The translations under genes and the position numbers were made by a program. Below the pieces are notes generated by a model that saw nothing but the letters and a program-made list of their open reading frames with translations, searched no databases and had not been told where the DNA came from. Shown here piece by piece: positions 36,336 through 45,014 of a stretch of 64,000 nucleotides of DNA (the stretch's first letter is position 1; every line of letters begins with the position of its first letter). Location of the stretch: positions 1,548,634 to 1,612,633 of the forward strand of contig NZ_JHAL01000002.1 of NCBI RefSeq assembly GCF_000738005.1, written 5' to 3'. This DNA comes from Bifidobacterium crudilactis (GTDB taxonomy: Bacteria > Actinomycetota > Actinomycetes > Actinomycetales > Bifidobacteriaceae).

Positions 36336-37145
36336 ATGAATCCAGACAATACCGATCCACGGGAGCAGGACCAGCGACTACCTGAATTCGGGCAATACGC
36401 CCCGGATCAGCAGCAGGCGCCGAAGGCTCCGAGCGATGAGGCCCCGCCACAATACGGGCAGCGCGTTCCCGAGTATATTCCCCAGTACACTTCCCAAAGC
36501 ACTCCCCAGTACGCCCAGCAGGCCTCCGCGCCGAGCACACTGCCGCAGATACCCCCGCAATACGACGCGAGCGGCAATGCCTTCGGGCAGGAACCACCGC
36601 TGTACTCCCCTTGGTACGGTATCGGATTCGGTAAGGCCATCCAGCGTTTCTTCGCCAAATACGCCATATTCTCCGGACGCGCTTCACGGGGCGAGGTCTG
36701 GTGGATGGTGCTGTTCAGCGTCATCGTCACCACCGTGGTGCTGTCACCGCTGAGACTCATCTCACCATCAGTCAACACCTGGGCCGGCTACGCATGGGAA
36801 CTGGCGTTATTCATCCCGTGGCTGGCCGTCGGAGTACGACGTCTGCACGATGCCAACCTCAGCGGCTGGTGGATCGTGCTTCCCACCCTGCTGACCCATG
36901 CCGCATCCATCGGACTGAACCTGTTCGTTACCGGTCGGCTGCAGAATCTGCTGGAGTACGTCGCTGCCAACGGCACCATCGAGGGGTATCCGGGAGATAC
37001 GCATTCGCTGATTGCCCTTGTCCTTATTCTGGTGTGCATGGCGGCCGTAGGCGGGATACTGTGGATCATATTCATGTGTTTGAACAGCAACGCTTCAGGC
37101 GCACGGTTCGACAAGCCGAATAGCGAAGTAGCCGAGAGGCGATAA
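36336..37145 (+). CDS. DUF805 membrane protein with Pro/Gln-rich N-terminus
   Basis: The 269-residue product starts with about 95 residues rich in Pro, Gln and Tyr (PQYTSQSTPQYAQQ), probably disordered and cytoplasmic. Four membrane helices follow, with the DUF805 signatures FSGRASRGEVWWM near residue 110 and GVRRLHDANLSGWW near residue 168. The ATG is preceded by GAAGGA. Function is unknown. The last Arg codon and the TAA stop come from the first bases of a 73-bp palindromic repeat, so the original C-terminus may have been replaced by the insertion. Confidence 0.8.
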   Translation: MNPDNTDPREQDQRLPEFGQYAPDQQQAPKAPSDEAPPQYGQRVPEYIPQYTSQSTPQYAQQASAPSTLPQIPPQYDASGNAFGQEPPLYSPWYGIGFGKAIQRFFAKYAIFSGRASRGEVWWMVLFSVIVTTVVLSPLRLISPSVNTWAGYAWELALFIPWLAVGVRRLHDANLSGWWIVLPTLLTHAASIGLNLFVTGRLQNLLEYVAANGTIEGYPGDTHSLIALVLILVCMAAVGGILWIIFMCLNSNASGARFDKPNSEVAERR

Positions 37146-37212
37146 CTGCACTAAAAGGACAGCTTTTCGGAAGAATTATTACCACACTGCTGTCCTTTTA
37201 GTGCAGTTATCG
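37140..37212. repeat. 73-bp palindromic element, copy 2
   Basis: It has the same 24-bp perfect inverted arms as the element at 13486-13558. The 25-bp centre (TTTTCGGAAGAATT...) resembles the reverse complement of the centre of copy 1. It overlaps the end of the DUF805 gene and lies 33 bp before the end of the convergent hypothetical gene. Confidence 0.85.
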
Positions 37213-37244
37213 TATTGGGGCCTTACACGCCAAAACTTGAAGAG

Positions 37245-38132
37245 CTATAGCTCGACGTGTTCCTTGCCGTCATCGTTATTCTGCACATGGGCGAATTTGG
37301 CGGCAAGCGCTTCCTTGTTCTTGCGCTCGTCCTCCGCCTTGGCCTGCTCCTTGGCGACATTCGGGTCCCACAGCACGTCTTCGAGGTGTTTCTCCCACTC
37401 CCTCTGCGCAAGCGGAGCAATGAACTCTGCGAAGCTGATTAGCTTGACCGACCCTTCGGTGCGCGCGTTGAGCATTCCCGTGAAGTCATGATCGCTGAGG
37501 AACACCCTGGGAATAGCCAGACGCTCCTGAAGTTCGTTAAAGAAAATCAGAGCCGGTAGAGCCCGCTGCGGCTGGTTTGGATCGTCGACGCCGATGGCAT
37601 CCAACAGAGTGTCGATAGAGACAATCGACAAGGCAAAACGCTGGGCTATGCCTTCGGGGTCCAGTGTGGCTTTCAGCCCGTCATCGGAAAGACCCAAGGA
37701 TGAGCCTATGCTTTCGAGACTTTCGGCAACCGTATTGACGGTATTCTGATCCCAATCAACGCCCAGCATGGCCGAAGCGGCCATAACCAACTTGGCGTCG
37801 CCACTCTCGGAATATGCGGAGATGGCGTCATAGGCCTCATTCGCACGGAGCAGTGCGTCCACGACGGTCTGCGGACGTCCGGGGATTTCCGCGGCTCCCT
37901 CATAGACATATTCGGCATCGGGAACCGTAACGTCCTCTCCGGTGAGAATCCGTGCGATGGTCTGCGTAATACGCACCTGCAGGTTTTCCGCGTATTTCGC
38001 GTCATTGTCCATCTGCAGGGCCTCGCTGAGCGGCCACAGCTTCACCAGTTCCGCAGCGGCAGCTGCCGCATCACGCAACGCAGGCAACATCGCTACACGT
38101 CCGATGTCATTCGTCTTGATTACCGTGGCCAT
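37245..38132 (-). CDS. Hypothetical protein, acidic, mostly helical (295 residues)
   Basis: I do not recognise a family. The ATG follows AAGGGGG at a good distance, so it is a genuine gene. The protein has no signal peptide or membrane segment. It is acidic, with long alpha-helical stretches (ALRDAAAAAAELVKLWPLSEAL near the N-terminus). A central segment, LDAIGVDDPNQPQRALPALIFFNELQERLAIPRVFL, may be a small folded core. The C-terminal 40 residues are highly charged (AKEQAKAEDERKNKEALAAK), likely a free helix. It is divergent from nothing and lies 130 bp after the histidine phosphatase gene, on the same strand. Confidence 0.6.
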   Translation of the reverse strand: MATVIKTNDIGRVAMLPALRDAAAAAAELVKLWPLSEALQMDNDAKYAENLQVRITQTIARILTGEDVTVPDAEYVYEGAAEIPGRPQTVVDALLRANEAYDAISAYSESGDAKLVMAASAMLGVDWDQNTVNTVAESLESIGSSLGLSDDGLKATLDPEGIAQRFALSIVSIDTLLDAIGVDDPNQPQRALPALIFFNELQERLAIPRVFLSDHDFTGMLNARTEGSVKLISFAEFIAPLAQREWEKHLEDVLWDPNVAKEQAKAEDERKNKEALAAKFAHVQNNDDGKEHVEL

Positions 38133-38262
38133 CTTTACCCCCTTGTTTTCGCTTCGCCGATGCATCGCAGCATGGTGTCACCATCATCATCGACGCTCAG
38201 CGCTTGGCTTGCTCCATCATAGACACCGAAGCGGCCTTCTTGGGCAACAGAGAACAGCAGGC

Positions 38263-38922
38263 TCAGATGACCGCGGCAGCGGGATCCGCATATTCAATGG
38301 ACACAGGCAGTTTCGTGGTGTTGTCGAAAGTGATGGTGGTGATAGAGGCCAAGCCCGTGTGCCTCAGCAGCATATTATGCTCAGCCCTTCCCGTTTCCAG
38401 AAGATGTCGAAAAGTCCAGATCGGGGATTCATGGCTCACCGCGATAATATGCTCACCCGGGTATTCGTCGACCTTTTCGTACACGAAGTCTCCCATCCGC
38501 TGGGCAATCTGCCGGTAACTCTCCCCCCAACTGGGTTTCCACAGATTGTGCAGAAGACCGATGTTGCCTTTGCGCCACACGGCGCCGTCACCGTGTCCGA
38601 TGCGTTTGCCCCTGAATTCATTCCCTGCCTCGATGATGCGCTCATCGAGAGCGAGCGCCAAAGGACCCTGTCCTCTGTTGTCTCTTTCCTCGTTCAGGGA
38701 TTCCAGAATCGCCTGCGATGTCTCCTGTGTGCGGTCAAGAGGCGAGGAGAATACCGCCACCGCATCGCAGAGCGCCGGTTGCCGGGCTATGTATTGTGCG
38801 GTCGCACGTGCCATGCGCTGACCACGAGCAGAAAGGTGGAAACCGGGAAGACGCTCGTAGAGCACATGTTCGGGATTGAATACCTCGCCATGCCGAACCA
38901 AACTCACTGTCGTCGTTGTCAT
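38263..38922 (-). CDS. Histidine phosphatase / phosphoglycerate mutase family protein
   Basis: Phosphatase of 219 residues with the catalytic RHG motif LVRHGEV at residues 8-14 and the second catalytic His in VSHESPIW near residue 161; Arg62 in SSPLDRTQET is also in place. Bacterial members act on sugar phosphates, or other small phosphates, or are cofactor-dependent phosphoglycerate mutases. The length and sequence favour a broad phosphatase. The start ATG follows AAGGG. A longer C-terminal beta strand region (TTITFDNTTKLPVSIEY) is present. Confidence 0.85.
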   Translation of the reverse strand: MTTTTVSLVRHGEVFNPEHVLYERLPGFHLSARGQRMARATAQYIARQPALCDAVAVFSSPLDRTQETSQAILESLNEERDNRGQGPLALALDERIIEAGNEFRGKRIGHGDGAVWRKGNIGLLHNLWKPSWGESYRQIAQRMGDFVYEKVDEYPGEHIIAVSHESPIWTFRHLLETGRAEHNMLLRHTGLASITTITFDNTTKLPVSIEYADPAAAVI

Positions 38923-39266
38923 ATGACCAGCCCTTCACACAGTCGGTTATCGTCAGGAGGACAGTACATCCTCATGGGTCATGGCACAGTCGAATTCGCC
39001 ATCACCATATACAGCGTGTCGTGTACAGAGGACATATAGAGTATGCCTTGCATACAACGCAATCGATATATAACACAATCGGTATGGGGCACCATCGCAG
39101 GGCAGCGCATCCCTCGGCATCTGGGAACCGAGGCGCATTCGTATGCGCGACAGCACAACACAACACATGGGATTCGGGAGTGCTGTGTTCTGCTCCGTTG
39201 TCCACAGACACACCCACACACCAACCACCACGTCCACCAATTCAGAAGGAAAGGCAACCACGGCAC
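38923..39266 (+). other. Divergent intergenic region, 344 bp
   Basis: No supported gene. It separates the histidine phosphatase and MFS genes, so it must hold promoters in both directions; AT-rich stretches near 39005-39080 (GATATATAACAC) are the best candidates. A CA-rich run (ACAGACACACCCACACACC) lies near 39204-39224. Confidence 0.5.
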
Positions 39267-40592
39267 ATGGTCAATCAGATGGGTCACGCTTTGCGGGATA
39301 TCGGCAATCGCGTATTCGGAGGTTACGCGGAACTCCTGCGCATGCCGCACACCGCGCGTTTTGCCATCGGCTCGGTCATCGCCTCGATGCCATTCCCGAT
39401 GGTCGGCATGACCATCACCATTTCCGTACAGCATTATTACGGTAGTTACGCACTTGCCGGAGCGCTGACCGCGGTGCAGGCCGTCGCCTTGGCGATTGTC
39501 GGTCCTCTCTTGGGCAAGCTGGTCGACAAATTCGGTCAGCGCCAGGTTTCCATCCCGACCGTCATCGTCTGGATCATAGCATCGACGGCTCTGATCAGTT
39601 GCATCACCGCTAAGGCACCTGAGTGGGTCCTGTACTGTATAACGCCGTTCCTTGCCGCAATACCGCCATGGGGAGCCATGAGCCGCGGGCGCTGGACCCA
39701 TCTGCTGAAGGGCGACAGAATTCGTACCGACCGTGCTCTGTCGTTGTCGGGCGTATTCGACGAGTGCATGTGGGTTATCGGCAATCCTCTGGCTTCGATT
39801 CTTGCGGTGATTTCAGGTCTGCTGGCCTTCTCGTTCACCGGCGTCTGCGTGATCGTCGGGGCGCTGATGATGCTCACCGAACTCAGCACGGAACCTCCGT
39901 CGCAGTCTCGACTGGCTCGTGAATCCGGTCTTACACGAAAGGAATATCGTGCCAGGGAAGCGGCGATAGCGGCGGAGATTCAGGGTGAAGTCGGCAAACA
40001 GTCAATCTGGGGGCCGGGACTTGTGGCGGTATGCGTCACATGGTTCGGACTCGGAGCATTCCAAAGCGCTGCCGCCATTTCCATTGTGGCTTTTGCACGC
40101 GAGCAGCATATGGAGCAGTACACGGGTTTCGTCTTCGCGTGCTTCTCGTTGAGTTCGCTCCTCGGCGCGATCATGTATGGGGCGAAGAACTGGATCATCC
40201 CGCTGTGGAAACGCTTCTACTTCTGTTTGCTGGTGGTAAATCTGGGCATTGGTACCTTCCTGTTCGCCAAGCATCTGTGGGTAATCATGATCATCTACCT
40301 CATCATCGGCGTTTGCCAGGCACCGACCTGGATCAACGGCAACCAACTTATCCTGCATCTGGTCCCACCAACCAGATTCACCGAAGGCGTTGCCTGGATG
40401 GGGGCGATGAACGCCATAGGCGCATCGGTGGGGTCGGCCGTGGCGGGGCAGTTTATTGACAGCAGCGGCTCTCATGGCGGTTTCGCCGTGGTCACCGCCC
40501 TGGCGCTCGCCTCGCTCCTTATCGCCTTCATCGGACTGCGACAGATACGCAGCAGCACCGAAAAGCCCACGCTGACACAGGTGACGATCTAA
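39267..40592 (+). CDS. Major facilitator superfamily transporter
   Basis: Membrane transporter of about 441 residues with 12 hydrophobic helices in two sets of six and a longer cytoplasmic loop in the middle (about residues 200-245, rich in Glu, Arg and Lys). The loop between helices 2 and 3, GKLVDKFGQRQVS, is the MFS A motif. Efflux of small molecules is a common role for this kind of single-gene MFS protein, but the substrate cannot be named. The frame extends upstream 117 codons without similarity; the start was set at the Met before the first conserved segment, with AAAGG upstream at a long spacing. Confidence 0.85.
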   Translation: MVNQMGHALRDIGNRVFGGYAELLRMPHTARFAIGSVIASMPFPMVGMTITISVQHYYGSYALAGALTAVQAVALAIVGPLLGKLVDKFGQRQVSIPTVIVWIIASTALISCITAKAPEWVLYCITPFLAAIPPWGAMSRGRWTHLLKGDRIRTDRALSLSGVFDECMWVIGNPLASILAVISGLLAFSFTGVCVIVGALMMLTELSTEPPSQSRLARESGLTRKEYRAREAAIAAEIQGEVGKQSIWGPGLVAVCVTWFGLGAFQSAAAISIVAFAREQHMEQYTGFVFACFSLSSLLGAIMYGAKNWIIPLWKRFYFCLLVVNLGIGTFLFAKHLWVIMIIYLIIGVCQAPTWINGNQLILHLVPPTRFTEGVAWMGAMNAIGASVGSAVAGQFIDSSGSHGGFAVVTALALASLLIAFIGLRQIRSSTEKPTLTQVTI

Positions 40593-40694
40593 GCCTGCAC
40601 CCTGCTCCCCTACAGCCTGCACTATGCGATGTCTTTGCGTAAAGGTCGGAGATTCTCAGTCTGTTGCCCCTTGGATATGTTTCAATAGGTAACT

Positions 40695-41213
40695 GTGAAA
40701 AAACTCATCGCACAGATCGCGAAATTCGGTGTCGTCGGCGTCATCGCCTTCATCATCGATATCGGCATCCTCAACCTACTGGTCCGGTACCTCCACATGG
40801 GCAACGTGCCCGCCGGAACCATCTCCTTCCTGGTGTCGCTGGCGGTGAACTATCTGCTCAGCATGTCCATGGTGTTCAAACACCGTGAGGACATGGCACG
40901 GTGGATGGAAATCGTCATTTTCCTGATCTCAGCCGCCATCGGCCTACTCATCAACGACGTGATTCTTTGGATGGGAACAGCATCCCTGCCGGCCGATGCC
41001 ATTGACACGATGCACGGGAAGTACGTGCTGTATACCAATATCGCCAAGCTGGTAGCCACGGTTATCGTGGCTGTCTGGAACTTCATCATCCGCAAATGGC
41101 TGCTCGACGCCCCGTCGCCCGACAAAACCGTCAACACCCGTTCTTTCGCGCACCGTCTTGGTCAGTGGTCGATTCACCACAACCCGTTCCCGGCAAGAAC
41201 GGCCGGCAAATAA
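40695..41213 (+). CDS. GtrA-family membrane protein
   Basis: A 172-residue protein with four hydrophobic helices (about 12-30, 42-62, 73-92, 115-135) and the family signature FGVVGVIAFIIDIGILNLL at the N-terminus. GtrA-type proteins are thought to flip or position polyprenyl-phosphate-linked sugars during cell-envelope glycosylation. The GTG start follows AATAGG. The C-terminal 35 residues are polar and likely cytoplasmic. It could serve the polysaccharide locus that begins 3 kb away, or other glycosylation; that link is inference. Confidence 0.85.
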   Translation: MKKLIAQIAKFGVVGVIAFIIDIGILNLLVRYLHMGNVPAGTISFLVSLAVNYLLSMSMVFKHREDMARWMEIVIFLISAAIGLLINDVILWMGTASLPADAIDTMHGKYVLYTNIAKLVATVIVAVWNFIIRKWLLDAPSPDKTVNTRSFAHRLGQWSIHHNPFPARTAGK

Positions 41214-41300
41214 CGGAAGCTCCGACTCTGCAAACGCAGCGGCATCTGCTCCCTGCCAGAATTAAGCGATAGTATCCGATAGAGAACTCAAGCAAGCAGC

Positions 41301-41334
41301 ATGGGCTCAACACCAATTGAGGTGTTGAGCCCAT
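41301..41334 (+). terminator. Perfect 14-bp hairpin between gtrA-type and MIF-like genes
   Basis: ATGGGCTCAACACC pairs perfectly with GGTGTTGAGCCCAT around a 6-nt loop. There is no T-tract, so it is either a U-less terminator for the GtrA gene or a hairpin in the 5' leader of the next gene, whose ATG is 28 bp away. Confidence 0.55.
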
Positions 41335-41361
41335 CACGGCAGCTCAGTATCAGGAGGAACC

Positions 41362-41709
41362 ATGCCAGTCATTCACACCCATGTCAGCACATCCACCACT
41401 CAGGAACAGCGTGAGCACTTGAAAAGCGCTTATGGCCAGGCGATCACCGCGGTTCCGGGTAAATCCGAAGGTTGGCTGATGTGCCCCTTCGAGGACAATA
41501 TGCCCATCTATTTCGGCGGCGACGACAGCAAAGCTGCGGCATACGTGGAAGTCAACGTTTTCGGCAGCAGCGTGCCCGGCTCTGCATGGGAGCAGCTCAC
41601 CAAGTCCATCATGAAGGCGCTGAGCACCGAATTGGGCATTCCGGAAGACAGAACGTACATTCGTTATACGGCGACCACTGATTGGGGCTGGAACGGCGGC
41701 AATTTCTGA
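41362..41709 (+). CDS. MIF/tautomerase-superfamily protein
   Basis: A 115-residue protein of the tautomerase fold. The initiator Met is followed by Pro (MPVIHTHVS), the N-terminal proline that acts as catalytic base after Met removal. PIYFGGDDSKAAAYVEVNVFG and the C-terminal RYTATTDWGWNGGNF are typical of the MIF/D-dopachrome tautomerase-like group (phenylpyruvate tautomerase). The ATG follows AGGAGG. The natural substrate in bacteria is usually unknown. Confidence 0.85.
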   Translation: MPVIHTHVSTSTTQEQREHLKSAYGQAITAVPGKSEGWLMCPFEDNMPIYFGGDDSKAAAYVEVNVFGSSVPGSAWEQLTKSIMKALSTELGIPEDRTYIRYTATTDWGWNGGNF

Positions 41710-41728
41710 CGCATATCAGCGGATTCAC

Positions 41729-41832
41729 CGTTTGTGTAGGGATTTCCAAGTAGATTGCAAGTAACTGACCCGGTATCGCAGCGAGTTTCAAGGGTTTCTC
41801 CTCGCTTCTACTTTCATTTCCCTACACAACCG
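41729..41832. repeat. Inverted-end intergenic element, copy D
   Basis: A 104-bp element with ends CGTTTGTGTAGGGATTTCC and ATTTCCCTACACAACCG, here inverse over about 15 bp. It is the shortest copy. It lies between the convergent MIF-like and rplI genes, just before a long bidirectional hairpin. Confidence 0.8.
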
Positions 41833-41859
41833 TCGTATCAGTCGGAAAATAGCTGAAAA

Positions 41860-41917
41860 CGCATAGGACGGGGTCGGAACCTCTCAATAGCTTGAGGTTC
41901 CGACCCCGTCCTATGCG
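41860..41917. terminator. Bidirectional hairpin between the MIF-like gene and rplI
   Basis: Two perfect 24-bp arms (CGCATAGGACGGGG... and its complement ending CCTATGCG) surround a 10-nt loop. It lies 17 bp after the rplI stop, and the convergent MIF-like gene ends 150 bp away. It most likely terminates the ribosomal-protein operon from one side and the MIF transcript from the other. Confidence 0.75.
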
Positions 41918-41934
41918 TATATGAATCTGCGCGA

Positions 41935-42384
41935 CTACTCAGCCACAACCTTGACGGTGAAGTTGGCGGAGATTTCCGGATGCAGAGCAACCGTGGCGGC
42001 AAAGTCACCGGTGGTCTTGATAGGATCCACGTGAATGGCCTTGGCCTGGACAGCTGCCTTCGTCTTGAGCGCTTCGACGATGACATCATTGGAGATACCG
42101 CCGAAGAGTTTGCCCGACTCGGACACCTTGGCGGAGATTTCCACGGTGGTGCCTTCGATGGCGTTCTTTGCGACAATGGCATCCTCGCGTGTGGCGAGTG
42201 CCTGAGCACGGCGTGCACGCTGCATGGTTTCGATCTGTGCAGCGGCGCCCTTGCTCCATGCAAATGCCAATCCCTGAGGGATGAGGTAGTTGCGGGCAAA
42301 ACCGGACTTGACCTCTACGACGTCACCGGAGTGACCGAGATCCGCAACGCTGGTGGTGAGAATAACCTTGGTTTCCTTAGCCAT
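41935..42384 (-). CDS. rplI: Large-subunit ribosomal protein bL9
   Basis: A 149-residue protein of the 50S subunit. The N-terminal RNA-binding domain has [30 protein letters not shown] (in two parts), close to the bL9 signature G-x2-G-x4-V-x2-GYxRNxLxPxGxA. A long connecting helix ([16 protein letters not shown]) and a C-terminal domain follow. It is the last gene of the rpsF-ssb-rpsR-rplI operon, 14 bp from rpsR. Confidence 0.97.
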   Translation of the reverse strand: MAKETKVILTTSVADLGHSGDVVEVKSGFARNYLIPQGLAFAWSKGAAAQIETMQRARRAQALATREDAIVAKNAIEGTTVEISAKVSESGKLFGGISNDVIVEALKTKAAVQAKAIHVDPIKTTGDFAATVALHPEISANFTVKVVAE

Positions 42385-42398
42385 GATAAACGCTCCCC

Positions 42399-42647
42399 TC
42401 AGCGGCCGGTGGTCGCGTATGGCAGCAGAGCCATTTCGCGAGCATTCTTGATGGCGGTGGCGATCTTGCGCTGTTCCTGCACGGTCACACCGGTGATACG
42501 ACGCGAGCGAATCTTGCCACGATCGGAGATGAACTTGCGGAGCAAGGCAACATCCTTGTAATCGATGGTCGTGATCTTGGCGGCCTTGAGTGGATTCGGC
42601 TTTTTCTTAAACGGTTTGACCGGTGGTTGCGGCCTTTTGCGTGACAT
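42399..42647 (-). CDS. rpsR: Small-subunit ribosomal protein bS18
   Basis: An 82-residue basic protein of the 30S platform, which pairs with bS6 on 16S rRNA. The signature [18 protein letters not shown] (around residues 30-48) and [23 protein letters not shown] are typical. The N-terminus is Lys/Pro-rich ([15 protein letters not shown]). It lacks the CxxC pair found in zinc-type S18 proteins. It lies between ssb and rplI. Confidence 0.97.
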   Translation of the reverse strand: MSRKRPQPPVKPFKKKPNPLKAAKITTIDYKDVALLRKFISDRGKIRSRRITGVTVQEQRKIATAIKNAREMALLPYATTGR

Positions 42648-42735
42648 CTGTTTGTACTCCTTGAATACTGTTTACATCTTTGACAATCGGAAACTCAACG
42701 TGTTGAGAACACTCAACATATTGGACTTCCGGATA

Positions 42736-43374
42736 CTAGAACTCCGGCTCGTCGCCCGAACCGCCGAAATCGTCGGATGAACCGAACGACCCGAACGATC
42801 CGCCTTTGCCGTTCTGATCCGAACTCCACGGGTCCGCGGGTGCGGCATTCTGCCGAGGTGCCGACGTCGGGGAAGCAGCGGAAGCCCCTCCCTGATATCC
42901 GCCCGACTGATACCCTGCACCGCCCTGATATCCACCGTTGCCGCCTGCATTGGCGTTTCCGGCAAAGCCGCCTCGTCCACCGTCACTGTTCCCGGAATTC
43001 GAGTTACGGGTCACCTGAGCGGTGTTCCGTGAAAGAGCCGGGCCGATTTCATCGACCCTCATCTCCACGATTGTGCGGTTATTGCCTTCACGATCCTGAT
43101 AGGAACGCTGCACCAAACGGCCCTGGGCAATGACGCGCATGCCCTTGGCCAAGCTGGCTTGAATGTTGGAGGCCATCGGATTGTAGTTGGAATCCCATGC
43201 AGAACAACGCATGAACAGAGCATCCCCGTCTTCCCACTGCTGTGAGTTGCGGTTGAACTGCCTCACGGTGGAGGCAATGGTGAAGTTGGCGACCGTGCCG
43301 CCGTTACCGGTGGTACGAACCTCCGGATCAGCGGTGAGATTTCCCACCACGGTGATAACCGTTTCTCCTGCCAT
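42736..43374 (-). CDS. ssb: Single-stranded DNA-binding protein
   Basis: A 212-residue SSB with an OB-fold in residues 1-110 ([17 protein letters not shown]...). A Gly/Asn-rich flexible linker of about 75 residues ([13 protein letters not shown]) follows, and then the acidic C-terminal tip [12 protein letters not shown], which recruits partner proteins. The tip ends in EPEF rather than DDIPF, as in other bifidobacteria-like SSBs. The gene position between rpsF and rpsR is the usual one. Confidence 0.95.
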   Translation of the reverse strand: MAGETVITVVGNLTADPEVRTTGNGGTVANFTIASTVRQFNRNSQQWEDGDALFMRCSAWDSNYNPMASNIQASLAKGMRVIAQGRLVQRSYQDREGNNRTIVEMRVDEIGPALSRNTAQVTRNSNSGNSDGGRGGFAGNANAGGNGGYQGGAGYQSGGYQGGASAASPTSAPRQNAAPADPWSSDQNGKGGSFGSFGSSDDFGGSGDEPEF

Positions 43375-43446
43375 GATTCTGCCCTCCTCGGTGCGATAAA
43401 CTGCTACATGATTCCAGCGGCTGTGAAGCCTCAGCTGAGTTCTAGT

Positions 43447-43743
43447 TTACTTGGCATCCTTACGAAGGATCTTGGTACGGATAACCGACTCGTTGAGATT
43501 CAGCACACGGTCGAGTTCGTCACTCGTGGCTGGTTCGGCACTGTAGTTGACAACCGTGTAGTTGCCCTCTTTCTTGCCATCGATCTCGTAAGCGAGCTTG
43601 CGGCGGCCCCAGAAATCAGTCTTCTCGACTGAGCCACCTTCCTTGGTGACGATCTCAAGATACTGCTCGGTCAGCTTTTTCAAGCTTCGTTCGTCGAGCT
43701 CCGGATCGGCAATGAACATCAATTCATACTTATGCGCAGACAT
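43447..43743 (-). CDS. rpsF: Small-subunit ribosomal protein bS6
   Basis: A 98-residue protein of the 30S platform, partner of bS18. [21 protein letters not shown] at the N-terminus and ILRKDAK at the C-terminus are typical. The ATG at 43743 follows AAGGAGGTGGGTG; an upstream GTG would add one residue. The leader just upstream may bind S6:S18 and control the operon. Confidence 0.97.
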   Translation of the reverse strand: MSAHKYELMFIADPELDERSLKKLTEQYLEIVTKEGGSVEKTDFWGRRKLAYEIDGKKEGNYTVVNYSAEPATSDELDRVLNLNESVIRTKILRKDAK

Positions 43744-43795
43744 CACCCACCTCCTTCGGACTTATCGGCCGTGGACTTTCCACGACAGGAGGGTG
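43744..43795 (-). promoter_or_regulatory. Possible S6:S18-type leader in front of rpsF
   Basis: On the minus strand, CACCC and TCCT pair with AGGA and GGGTG of the AAGGAGGTGGGTG ribosome-binding region, leaving a 3-nt bulge. The enclosed segment holds a GTGGA/TCCAC hairpin and a CCGATAAGTCCG loop. Ribosome-binding-site sequestration by a hairpin with an exposed CCG is the known layout of S6:S18 autoregulatory leaders; the match here is by eye only. Confidence 0.35.
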
Positions 43796-43949
43796 TAGCG
43801 CGTGCGTGCGGCAGAATCCGAGAGGATACCGTCGCAGGGCAACTGTTCCATGATACACGACAAGAAAGACAGACCGCATCGACGAATACGCCCCAAACCA
43901 CCGTGTGCCTAAATCGTTGAAGATATCATTCTAATTCAAGCATGCAAGC

Positions 43950-44969
43950 TCAACGCCCAATATTCCGATAACGCTGTTCCGTACTCGTTTTGCTTGGCAT
44001 CCACCAATCCCTATGATTGGCGTACCACTGTATGGTGTCTAGCAACGATTGATGGAAACTGGCATCAGCCGGCCTCCACCCAAGCAGAGTGCGTATCTTC
44101 GAGCTGTCGAGCGCGTAGCGCTTGTCGACCCCCACCCGATTCGGGACCGTATCATAATAGTCGGATGGCATTCCCATTGCATCAAGGATGGAAGCGAGAA
44201 CAAAAGCGTTGCTGAGCTCATTGCCCGCACTCACCAGATAGGTCTGACCGATGTCACCTCTGGTGAGAATCTCCCAAACAGCCAAACAGTGATCGGATAC
44301 TGAAATCCAATCCCTCACCTCCCTGCCAACACCATATAACTTCGGCCGCTCACCACAGAGGATGTTCGTGATCTGCCTTGGAATGAACTTCTCAACATGT
44401 TGGAAGCTGCCAAAATTATTCGAGGAATTCGAAATCGTCGCACGAATGCCATAGGTACGTATCCAGGCTCTCACTAGATGATCTGATGCGGCTTTACTAG
44501 CGGAGTATGGATTCGATGGACGGTACGGGCTCTCCTCAGTGAATGCGCGTTTGTCATCATAATCAAGATCGCCATAGACCTCATCGGTAGAGATATGATG
44601 GAATCTCACGTCATGCCGCCTCACACTCTCCAACAACACAAAAGTGCCCTCGACGTTCGTGGAAACGAATGCGGCTGGATCAGATATCGCATTATCGTTA
44701 TGTGACTCCGCGGCGAAATGAACCACTGCATCACTCGACGCGACCACCTCGTCCACGAGATCCGCATCACGGATATCGCCATGCACAAAATCACATTGCT
44801 CAGCAGGAATGTCTACAAGGTTGCCCGTATTCGCTGCGTAGGTCAAGGCATCCAACACGGTAATATGGACCTCAGGATGACAGTCGGCGACATAACGGAC
44901 AAAATTGGAACCTATAAAACCGGCTCCACCCGTGACAAGTACATGACGGGGAACGATATATGAACCCAT
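43950..44969 (-). CDS. rfbB: dTDP-glucose 4,6-dehydratase
   Basis: Extended-SDR enzyme of 339 residues that converts dTDP-glucose to dTDP-4-keto-6-deoxyglucose for deoxysugar synthesis (dTDP-rhamnose route). It shows the NAD motif GGAGFIGSNF near residue 14, the catalytic triad segment STDEVYG near 126 with YSASK near 150, and the family motif RPSNPYSASKAASDH. No ribosome-binding site is seen, but TATCAT lies seven bases before the ATG. No rfbA, rfbC or rfbD is adjacent, so the rest of the pathway must lie elsewhere. A UDP-sugar dehydratase is a less likely alternative. Confidence 0.88.
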   Translation of the reverse strand: MGSYIVPRHVLVTGGAGFIGSNFVRYVADCHPEVHITVLDALTYAANTGNLVDIPAEQCDFVHGDIRDADLVDEVVASSDAVVHFAAESHNDNAISDPAAFVSTNVEGTFVLLESVRRHDVRFHHISTDEVYGDLDYDDKRAFTEESPYRPSNPYSASKAASDHLVRAWIRTYGIRATISNSSNNFGSFQHVEKFIPRQITNILCGERPKLYGVGREVRDWISVSDHCLAVWEILTRGDIGQTYLVSAGNELSNAFVLASILDAMGMPSDYYDTVPNRVGVDKRYALDSSKIRTLLGWRPADASFHQSLLDTIQWYANHRDWWMPSKTSTEQRYRNIGR

Positions 44970-44976
44970 AGCTGCA

Positions 44977-45007
44977 ATGATACTTCAATACAGTCAGCTC
45001 CTATACT
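44977..45007. promoter_or_regulatory. Divergent -10 elements for rfbB and the 547-residue gene
   Basis: On the minus strand TATCAT (44977-44982) ends 7 bp before the rfbB ATG. On the plus strand TATACT (45002-45007) ends 7 bp before the ATG of the next gene. Neither start has a ribosome-binding site. The whole divergent region is only 45 bp, so the two promoters must overlap and may exclude each other. Confidence 0.45.
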
Positions 45008-45014
45008 TAGGCCT

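Noticed and set aside
39200..39230. CA-rich run as a phase-variable microsatellite
   Set aside because: The run is irregular and in the non-coding region before the MFS gene; no perfect repeat unit of more than three copies is present.
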